A stretch of DNA of 64,000 nt, taken from assembly GCF_015350805.1 (NCBI RefSeq), contig NZ_JADKSG010000001.1, positions 2,199,568 through 2,263,567 on the forward strand, given 5' to 3'. Positions 55,151 to 64,000 of this stretch are shown here, one piece after another. The stretch is from Herbiconiux sp. VKM Ac-1786. GTDB lineage: Bacteria; Actinomycetota; Actinomycetes; Actinomycetales; Microbacteriaceae. Position numbers and translations under genes: made by a program. The notes below the pieces were generated by a model, which was not told the origin of the DNA, made no database searches, and worked only from the letters and a program-made list of their open reading frames with translations. Every line of letters begins with the position of its first letter. Within the stretch, counting starts at the first letter, position 1.

Positions 55151-56224
55151 ATGAGAACCACAGCCCTCGTCCGCACCGGCGTCGTCGCCGGCGTGCTCGC
55201 CCTCACCCTCGCCGGCTGCGCCGAGGCGCCGTCCTCGACCGGCGGCGGCACCTCGACCGCCGCGTCGAGCGACTACTGCGCCCGCATGGTCACCAACTCC
55301 GGCGGACTCGACGACCGCTCCTTCAACCAGTCCAGCTGGGAGGGCCTCGAGAAGGCCCAGCAGGAGTTCGGCATCGACGCCCAGGTGCTCGTCTCCACCG
55401 GCGAGACCGATCTCGCGCCGAACGTCACCCAGGCGGTGCAGAGCGGATGCTCGTTCGTGCTCACCGTGGGCTACGAGCTCGCCGACGCCACCCTCGCCGA
55501 GGCCGGGGGCAGCCCCGACACGCACTTCGCGATCGTCGACGAGACCGTCGACGCGCCGAACGTGAAGCCGATCCTCTTCGACACCGCGCAGGCCTCCTAC
55601 CTCGCGGGCTACCTCGCCGCGGGCGTGTCGAAGTCGGGCAAGGTCGCGACCTTCGGCGGCGGCAACCAGCCGCCGGTCACCCTCTTCATGGACGGCTTCG
55701 TCGACGGCGTCGCGAAGTACAACGAGGTGCACGGCACCCAGGTGCAGGCGCTCGGCTGGGACAAGGCCTCGCAGGACGGCGTCTTCACGGGCGACTTCGA
55801 GGACATCAACAAGGGCAAGACCGTCACCCAGGGCTTCATCGACCAGGGCGCCGACGTCATCCTCCCGGTGGCCGGCCAGGTCGGCGAGGGCGCGGCCTCC
55901 GCCGCGTCCGAGGCCGGCGGCGTCTCGCTGATCTGGGTCGACAACGACGGCTACGACACCCTGCCGGCCGAGTACAAGCCGATCCTGCTCACCAGCGTGC
56001 TGAAGAACACCGGCGACGCCGTGGTCGAGATCGTCGGCGACGACATCGACGGCGACTTCAGCCCGGAGCCCTTCGTCGGCACGCTCGAGAACGGGGGAGT
56101 GGCCCTCGCGCCCTTCCACGACCTCGAGTCGTCGGTGCCCGCCGAGCTGGCGGCCGAGCTCGACGACCTGAAAGCCCAGATCGTGGCCGGAACCGTCGTC
56201 GTCGACTCCCCGTCGACGCCCTGA
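55151..56224 (+). CDS. BMP-family nucleoside-binding lipoprotein (first copy)
   Basis: This 357-residue protein has a signal peptide and lipobox ALTLAGC. The BMP fold motifs are VTNSGGLDDRSFNQSSWEGL, FGGGNQPPVTLFMDGFVDGV and IWVDNDGYDTLP. The family captures purine or pyrimidine nucleosides for ABC importers (PnrA/Med type). AGGAG precedes the ATG. It is followed by a second BMP gene with its own 182-base upstream region, then the matching transporter genes. Confidence 0.9.
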   Translation: MRTTALVRTGVVAGVLALTLAGCAEAPSSTGGGTSTAASSDYCARMVTNSGGLDDRSFNQSSWEGLEKAQQEFGIDAQVLVSTGETDLAPNVTQAVQSGCSFVLTVGYELADATLAEAGGSPDTHFAIVDETVDAPNVKPILFDTAQASYLAGYLAAGVSKSGKVATFGGGNQPPVTLFMDGFVDGVAKYNEVHGTQVQALGWDKASQDGVFTGDFEDINKGKTVTQGFIDQGADVILPVAGQVGEGAASAASEAGGVSLIWVDNDGYDTLPAEYKPILLTSVLKNTGDAVVEIVGDDIDGDFSPEPFVGTLENGGVALAPFHDLESSVPAELAAELDDLKAQIVAGTVVVDSPSTP

Positions 56225-56406
56225 CGGCGGGCCGGCGTCTCAGCGGCGACCGGTGGACATTTCGGGGACATTACGGCGTGATCGCGGCTTTGTAACGCTT
56301 GCGCCCCGAACCGGGATTTGCCCCTGTCGAGGGACGTGACTTTCGGTAACGTGTAGTCCCACACAGCCCCTGCGCGTCTTGGCAGGGCAGCATCTTGGAG
56401 GACATC

Positions 56407-57501
56407 TTGAGCATCAACCTGCGCCGCGCCGGAGTGGCCGGCTTCGCCACGCTGGGCGTGGCAGCCCTTCTCGCCGGCTGCGCGTCCGCTCCGTCGGACA
56501 CCGCGTCGACGTCGGGTGGCGACACCGCCAGCGACTTCATCCCCTGCATGGTCTCCGACTCGGGCGGGTTCGACGACAAGTCGTTCAACCAGGCCGGCTA
56601 CGAGGGCATCACCGAGGCGGCCGACAAGCTCGGCGTCGAGCCCGTCACCGTCGAGTCCGCGGCCGACACCGACTTCGCGCCGAACATCGACAACCTCATC
56701 TCGCAGGACTGCAACCTGATCATCTCGGTCGGCTTCCTCCTGGCCGACGCCACCAAGGCCGCCGCCGAGGCGAACCCCGACACCCAGTTCTCGATCATCG
56801 ACGACTCGTCGATCGACGCCGACAACGTCAAGCCGATCGTCTTCGACACCGCCCAGGCCGCGTTCCTCGCGGGCTACGCGTCGGCCAGCTACTCCAAGAC
56901 CGGCACCGTCGGTACCTTCGGTGGCCTGCAGATCCCGTCGGTCACCATCTTCATGGACGGCTTCGTCGACGGCGTGAACTACTACAACGAGCAGAAGGGC
57001 ACCTCCGTCAAGGCCATCGGCTGGGACGTCGCGGGCCAGACCGGCTCGTTCACCGGTGGCTTCGCCGCCGGTGTCGAGGCCAAGACGGCGGCGCAGGGTC
57101 TGATCGACCAGAACGCCGACGTCATCCTCCCCGTGGGTGGCCCGATCTTCCTCTCCGCCGGTGAGGCGATCCGCGACTCCGGCAAGGAGGTCGCCCTGGT
57201 GGGTGTCGACTCCGACAACTATGAGACGGCTCCCGACCTGAAGGACCTCTTCCTCACCTCGGTGCTGAAGGGCGTCAAGGCCGGTGTGGTCGACGTGGTC
57301 GACACCGCCGCCGCGGGCGACTTCGACGCCACCCCGTTCGTGGGCACGCTCGAGAACCAGGGCGTGGACATCGCTCCGTTCCACGACTTCGAGAGCAAGG
57401 TCTCGCCCGACCTGCAGGGTGAGCTCGACACCATCAAGGAGAGCATCATCAACGGCTCCATCGAGGTCGAGTCGCCCTCGACCCCGGCGTCGGCCGAGTA
57501 G
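56407..57501 (+). CDS. BMP-family nucleoside-binding lipoprotein (second copy)
   Basis: This 364-residue paralogue shares the BMP layout: lipobox ALLAGC, VSDSGGFDDKSFNQAGYEGI, FGGLQIPSVTIFMDGFVDGV, VGVDSDNYET. It is clearly related to the upstream copy but diverged, notably after the signal peptide. The TTG at 56407 is preferred to a TTG at 56395 because GGAGG lies 5 bases before it. TAACGT (56347-56352) is a possible -10. A strong hairpin follows the stop and should lower transcription into the transporter genes. Confidence 0.9.
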   Translation: MSINLRRAGVAGFATLGVAALLAGCASAPSDTASTSGGDTASDFIPCMVSDSGGFDDKSFNQAGYEGITEAADKLGVEPVTVESAADTDFAPNIDNLISQDCNLIISVGFLLADATKAAAEANPDTQFSIIDDSSIDADNVKPIVFDTAQAAFLAGYASASYSKTGTVGTFGGLQIPSVTIFMDGFVDGVNYYNEQKGTSVKAIGWDVAGQTGSFTGGFAAGVEAKTAAQGLIDQNADVILPVGGPIFLSAGEAIRDSGKEVALVGVDSDNYETAPDLKDLFLTSVLKGVKAGVVDVVDTAAAGDFDATPFVGTLENQGVDIAPFHDFESKVSPDLQGELDTIKESIINGSIEVESPSTPASAE

Positions 57502-57530
57502 CAGCTCCTCCGCGTTCTCCGAACGCGACC

Positions 57531-57566
57531 CGGTCGGGGGGACCAGCACGCTGGTCCCCCCGACCG
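57531..57566 (+). terminator. Strong 16-bp hairpin after the second BMP gene
   Basis: CGGTCGGGGGGACCAG (57531-57546) pairs perfectly with CTGGTCCCCCCGACCG (57551-57566) over a 4-base loop. Confidence 0.8.
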
Positions 57567-57615
57567 CTCCACTTAACGGAAGCCCTTCGGGAGCGGATGC
57601 CCTTCGGGGAGTAGG

Positions 57616-57621
57616 TAGATT
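57616..57621 (+). promoter_or_regulatory. -10 element (TAGATT) of the leaderless nucleoside ABC operon
   Basis: TAGATT ends 6 bases before the ATG at 57628, downstream of the hairpin, so the transporter has its own promoter. Confidence 0.6.
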
Positions 57622-57627
57622 GATTCC

Positions 57628-59153
<1,526 letters not shown>

Positions 59154-59157
<4 letters not shown>

Positions 59158-60419
59158 GCGACACCACTGTGACCAAGCCCGCTCCGGCGGCGGAGCCGCC
59201 CTCGCGCTGGCGCACCACCTTCAACGAGATCATCGGCGGCAGCGTCATGATCTCGATCCTCGCGGTCGTGCTCGCCATGATCGCGGGCGGCATCCTGATC
59301 GCCGTCACCGACGAGAACGTGCAGAAGGCGGCGGGCTACTTCTTCGCCCGGCCAGGCGACACCTTCGCCGAGATCTGGAAGGCCGTCTCCGGCGCCTACG
59401 TCTCGCTGTTCCAGGGGGCGATCTTCAACCCCAAGCGCGACGACTTCGTGCAGCAGATCAAGCCGATCACCGAGACGCTCACCTTCGCCACGCCGCTGAT
59501 CGCGGCGGGCCTGGGTGTCGGCCTCGCCTTCCGCGTCGGAATGTTCAACATCGGTGGCCGTGGCCAGATGCTCATCGCCGCCGCCTGCGCCGGCTGGGTG
59601 GGCTTCACCCTGCACCTGCCGTGGGGCCTGCACATGATCGTCGCGGTGATCGCGGGCCTCGTCGGCGGCGGCATCTGGGCGGGCATCGCGGGTCTGCTGA
59701 AGGCCCGCACCGGCGCCCACGAGGTGATCATCACGATCATGCTCAACTACGTCGCGTTCTACCTGGTCTCCTACCTGCTCCGCACCCCTGTGCTGCAGGC
59801 GCCCGGCTCGAACAACCCGAAGTCGCCGCCGATCGACAGCACCGCGGTGTTCCCCGACCTGCTCGGCCCGCAGTTCAACCTGCACTTCGGCTTCATCCTG
59901 GTGATCGTCGCCACCGTCTTCGTGTGGTGGCTGCTGAACCGCTCGTCGCTCGGCTTCAAGTTCCGGGCCGTGGGCCTGAACCCGAACGCCGCCCGCGTCG
60001 CCGGCATCAACGTCAAGAACATGTACGTCTACGCGATGGTCATCTCGGGCGCGCTCGTCGGCCTCGCCGGCGTCTCGCAGGTGCTCGGCACAGTGACCAC
60101 CGGCTTCAGCTCCGGCATCGACGCGGGCATCGGCTTCGACGCGATCACGGTGGCGCTGCTCGGGCGGTCGAAGCCGTGGGGCATCTTCGTCGCGGGCATC
60201 CTGTTCGGTGCGTTCAAGGCCGGCGGCTTCGCCATGCAGGCCTCGGAGGGCATCCCGATCGACATCGTGCTCGTCGTGCAGTCGTTGATCGTGCTGTTCA
60301 TCGCCGCGCCGCCGCTGATCCGCACGGTGTTCCGCCTGCCCGACCCGTCCAAGCCCAAGACGCCGAAGGCCCCCAAGGCCCCGACCGTCGCGAACCGTGA
60401 GGCGGTGACGGCCAAGTGA
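59154..60419 (+). CDS. Nucleoside ABC importer permease (first)
   Basis: This 421-residue protein has about ten membrane helices with the branched-chain/ribose-type permease motif FRVGMFNIGGRGQMLIAA, then GAHEVIITIMLNYVAFYLV and GINVKNMYVYAMVISGALVGL. The GTG start overlaps the ATPase stop (GTGA). The C-terminal tail is Lys/Pro-rich (PSKPKTPKAPKAP). It forms a heterodimer with the next gene product by family precedent. Confidence 0.92.
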
Positions 60420-61747
60420 GCGAGAACGTCTCGACCAACAACCTCGCCTCGTCGGCGGGAGTCCCCCCGACCGAGCACAACCACCCCGACACCGCGGGCA
60501 AGGCCCTCAACACCGTCCAGGTGAAGAGCTGGAAGGCGCCGATCGCGTTCGGCATCTTCGCCCTCGGCGCGATCATCCTGTTCGTGGCGTTCGGCCGCGA
60601 CGGCTCCTCGACGTTCCGGCTGTCGACCGACTCCGACCTGATCCAGCTGCCCGAGGTCGTGCTGCCCACCCGGGCGACCGGCATCGTCGTCTCGATCGTG
60701 CTCGTGGCGCTGGCCGCCCTGTCGGCCTGGTTCGTGTCCACCGGCCGGCGCGTGCGGCTCTGGCTGATGACCGTCTTCGCGGTGCTGTTCCTGATCGCGT
60801 TCCTCACCTGGGCCGCGGCGGGGCAGACCATCCCGGTGCCCGGCCTCCTGATCGGAACGGTCTCGCTCAGCGTGCCGCTGATCTTCGGTGCCCTCGGCGG
60901 CGTCATCTCCGAGCGTGTCGGTGTCGTCAACGTCGCGATCGAGGGGCAGTTGCTGGCCGGCGCCTTCGTCTCCGCCGTCGTGGCCTCGGTGACGGGCAAC
61001 CCGTTCATCGGCCTGATCGGTGCGGTCATCGCCGGCACCCTGGTGTCGTTCGTGCTCGCCGCGTTCTCGATCAAGTACCTGGTCGACCAGGTCATCGTCG
61101 GCGTCGTGCTGAACGTGCTGGTCACGGGTCTGACGAGCTTCCTGTACTCGCAGGTGCTGACCGCCGACCCCGACCTGCTGAACTCGCCGCCGCGCTTCGA
61201 CCGGCTGCCGATCCCGCTGCTGTCCGAGATCCCGGTGCTCGGCCCGACCCTGTTCCGCCAGACCATCGTCGTGTACCTGATGTACATCGCGGTCGCGCTG
61301 GTGTTCTACAGCCTGTTCAAGACCAAGTGGGGTCTGCGGGTGCGGGCCGTGGGCGAGCATCCTCAAGCCGCCGACACCGTCGGCATCAAGGTCAACCGCA
61401 CGCGCTTCTGGAACGTGTCGCTGGCCGGTGCGATCGCCGGTCTCGGCGGGGCGTACTTCACGCTCGGCTCGGTGGGCGCGTTCAACAAGGAGATGACGGC
61501 GGGCGCGGGCTTCATCGCCCTCGCGGCGGTGATCTTCGGCCGGTGGGACCCGATCCGGGCGACCCTCGCGGCGCTGCTGTTCGGCTTCGCGTCGAACCTG
61601 CAGAACGTGCTCGGCATCATCGGCTCGCCGGTGCCGTCGGAGTTCATGCTGATGCTGCCCTACGTGGTCACGATCTTCGCGGTCGCCGGCCTGGTCGGGC
61701 GGGTGCGCGGCCCCGCCGCCTCCGGCAAGCCGTACGTCAGCTCGTGA
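60416..61747 (+). CDS. Nucleoside ABC importer permease (second)
   Basis: This 443-residue permease has about ten helices, with SERVGVVNVAIEGQLLAGAF and VRAVGEHPQAADTVGIKVN matching the second permease of BMP-type systems. The N-terminal 100 residues add extra helices and a charged leader. The GTG start overlaps the upstream stop (GTGA). Confidence 0.92.
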   Translation: MSENVSTNNLASSAGVPPTEHNHPDTAGKALNTVQVKSWKAPIAFGIFALGAIILFVAFGRDGSSTFRLSTDSDLIQLPEVVLPTRATGIVVSIVLVALAALSAWFVSTGRRVRLWLMTVFAVLFLIAFLTWAAAGQTIPVPGLLIGTVSLSVPLIFGALGGVISERVGVVNVAIEGQLLAGAFVSAVVASVTGNPFIGLIGAVIAGTLVSFVLAAFSIKYLVDQVIVGVVLNVLVTGLTSFLYSQVLTADPDLLNSPPRFDRLPIPLLSEIPVLGPTLFRQTIVVYLMYIAVALVFYSLFKTKWGLRVRAVGEHPQAADTVGIKVNRTRFWNVSLAGAIAGLGGAYFTLGSVGAFNKEMTAGAGFIALAAVIFGRWDPIRATLAALLFGFASNLQNVLGIIGSPVPSEFMLMLPYVVTIFAVAGLVGRVRGPAASGKPYVSS

Positions 61748-61800
61748 GTGCGTCGTCCGTGGTCCGCTGTTCGTGATCCGCTGTTCGTGAGGAGATTCTG

Positions 61801-62229
61801 ATGACGGATGCCCGTGCCGAGATCGATTGGGACGCCCTGCGCGCCGTCGCCCTCGAGGCGATGGAGAAGGCCTACGTGCCGTACTCGAAGTTCCCCGTGG
61901 GGGTCGCCGCGATCGTCGACGACGGCCGGGTGATCTCGGGCTGCAACGTCGAGAACGCCTCCTACGGCCTGACGCTCTGCGCCGAGTGCACCCTGGTGTC
62001 GACGCTGCACATGACGGGCGGCGGCAAGCTCGTCGCCTTCACCTGCGTCGACGGTCACGGCGGTGCGCTGATGCCGTGCGGTCGCTGCCGCCAGCTGCTC
62101 TTCGAGCACTCGGCCGAGGGGATGCTCCTCGAGACGGTCTCGGGCATCAAGACGATCGACGAGGTCATCCCCGACGCCTTCGGGCCGCGCACCCTCGTCG
62201 AGTACCGCGAAGAGTCGCTCGCCGAGTAG
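61801..62229 (+). CDS. cdd: Cytidine deaminase
   Basis: This 142-residue enzyme deaminates cytidine and deoxycytidine. It has the substrate region YVPYSKFPVGVAAIV, CNVENASYGLTLCAE with the catalytic glutamate and one zinc Cys, and PCGRCRQLL with the other two. GAGGAG precedes the ATG. It follows the nucleoside importer, so imported nucleosides are its likely substrate. Confidence 0.95.
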   Translation: MTDARAEIDWDALRAVALEAMEKAYVPYSKFPVGVAAIVDDGRVISGCNVENASYGLTLCAECTLVSTLHMTGGGKLVAFTCVDGHGGALMPCGRCRQLLFEHSAEGMLLETVSGIKTIDEVIPDAFGPRTLVEYREESLAE

Positions 62230-62279
62230 CGGTCTCCGCACGTTCGGCGCAATGCCGAGCATCCGAGTAAGGACACACC

Positions 62280-63572
<1,293 letters not shown>

Positions 63573-63625
63573 TCCGCGTGTTTCCGCGGAAGTTCGGCCC
63601 GACACGCCCGGGCGTTCACCGGGAT

Positions 63626-63828
63626 TTGGCCTCCGCGAAACATCGCCGTAATGTTCTTACTCGTCACCCCACAGGTGCGGAAAGCGGAAGAGCTTACCGG
63701 CCTCAAGCGGGACATCAATCCTCCATCTGAGACTGGTCTTGAAGACCACGAAACAGGAGCGTAGGATTAAACCTCTTCCACGAGCAAGCGGCGCGTCGAT
63801 TTGACAGCCTCGCTTCTGGTGCTAGGGT
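63626..63828 (+). promoter_or_regulatory. Tandem promoters of an rRNA operon
   Basis: Three well-spaced hexamer pairs occur: TTGGCC-N17-TAATGT (63626-63654), TTGAAG-N17-TAGGAT (63739-63767) and TTGACA-N16-TAGGGT (63801-63828). The last has a full -35 consensus and is the likely main promoter, starting near 63835. Confidence 0.65.
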
Positions 63829-63834
63829 AGAGAA

Positions 63835-64000
63835 GTTGCCTGGAGCGGCGGCCTGAAAGGGTTCGGCTCTGGTGCATCCGATCCTTGAGAACTCAACAGC
63901 GTGCACAATGTCAAATGCCAAATACCCCGACAACTTCGGTTGTAGGGATTCCTTTGGAAAACATTTAAACAACAAAGCAAGTCAGTAATGATTTGTTCTG
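63835..64000 (+). other. rRNA operon leader (16S gene begins beyond the window)
   Basis: The leader contains CCTTGAGAACTCAACAGCGT at 63882, a boxA-like antitermination sequence typical of actinobacterial rRNA leaders, and then an AT-richer stretch unlike the surrounding DNA. The 16S sequence itself is not reached. Base composition drops sharply here compared with the coding regions. No protein gene is supported between 63573 and 64000. Confidence 0.7.

Noticed and set aside
63735..63747. GGTCTT-G-AAGACC palindrome
   Set aside because: It overlaps a promoter -35 and is short; a chance palindrome cannot be excluded.
63715..63975. 86-codon minus-strand frame
   Set aside because: It lies across the rRNA promoters and leader and has no ribosome site or recognisable family.

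Overview
The window is about 70 percent G+C, uses mostly G/C-ending codons, has GTG and TTG starts, and packs genes with stop/start overlaps. Gene content and order (a PASTA-domain PonA beside a metallophosphoesterase, a compact Tad/Flp pilus locus behind a 6C RNA, topA-tmk-holB, and sdhCDAB near cdd-deoA) indicate a high-GC actinobacterium, most likely Microbacteriaceae. No prophage, insertion sequence, CRISPR array or biosynthetic gene cluster was seen.

Layout. 1-3.3 kb: the end of a ThiF-like protein, a VOC protein, an Rv2578c-type radical SAM protein with a near-consensus LexA box, and thymidine kinase. 3.3-10.1 kb: a small membrane peptide, tRNA-Pro, metallophosphoesterase, PonA, a DUF4177-like protein, a RidA-like protein and acetyl-CoA synthetase. 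10.2-14.4 kb: a 6C-type small RNA followed by a minimal Tad/Flp locus (CpaF ATPase, a probable TadB-TadC fusion, a DUF4244 pilin and two TadE-like proteins). 14.4-22.3 kb: topA, tmk, holB, a secreted alpha/beta hydrolase and a TetR regulator. 22.4-30.7 kb: tRNA-Thr, an oxidoreductase, a D-Ala-D-Ala carboxypeptidase, nicotinamidase, and a divergent PucR-type regulator with gabT-gabD for GABA breakdown. 30.8-39 kb: a membrane glycosyltransferase, a YtrA-type GntR/ABC operon, an MHS transporter with an ABC exporter, and ribokinase. 39-43 kb: the riboflavin operon ribD-ribE-ribBA-ribH behind an FMN riboswitch. 43-55 kb: polyprenol-phosphate mannose synthase, GtrA, a FUSC-like protein, trpS, exonuclease III, YihY/BrkB, sdhCDAB, a GT4 glycosyltransferase and mannose-1-phosphate guanylyltransferase. 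55-63.6 kb: a nucleoside uptake and salvage block (two BMP lipoproteins, an ABC transporter, cdd and deoA). The last 400 bases carry tandem promoters and the leader of an rRNA operon whose 16S gene lies beyond the window.

Window-wide patterns are the most interesting part. The heptamer CGGATGC/GCATCCG occurs about 70 times by my hand count against roughly 15 expected; it brings in otherwise rare codons and forms inverted pairs in three intergenic hairpins. At least 13 genes have a TANNNT -10 element 6-8 bases before the start codon, implying leaderless mRNAs. Five separate loci carry 15-bp (five-codon) minisatellites. Candidate operators are visible for the GABA regulator and the GntR regulator.
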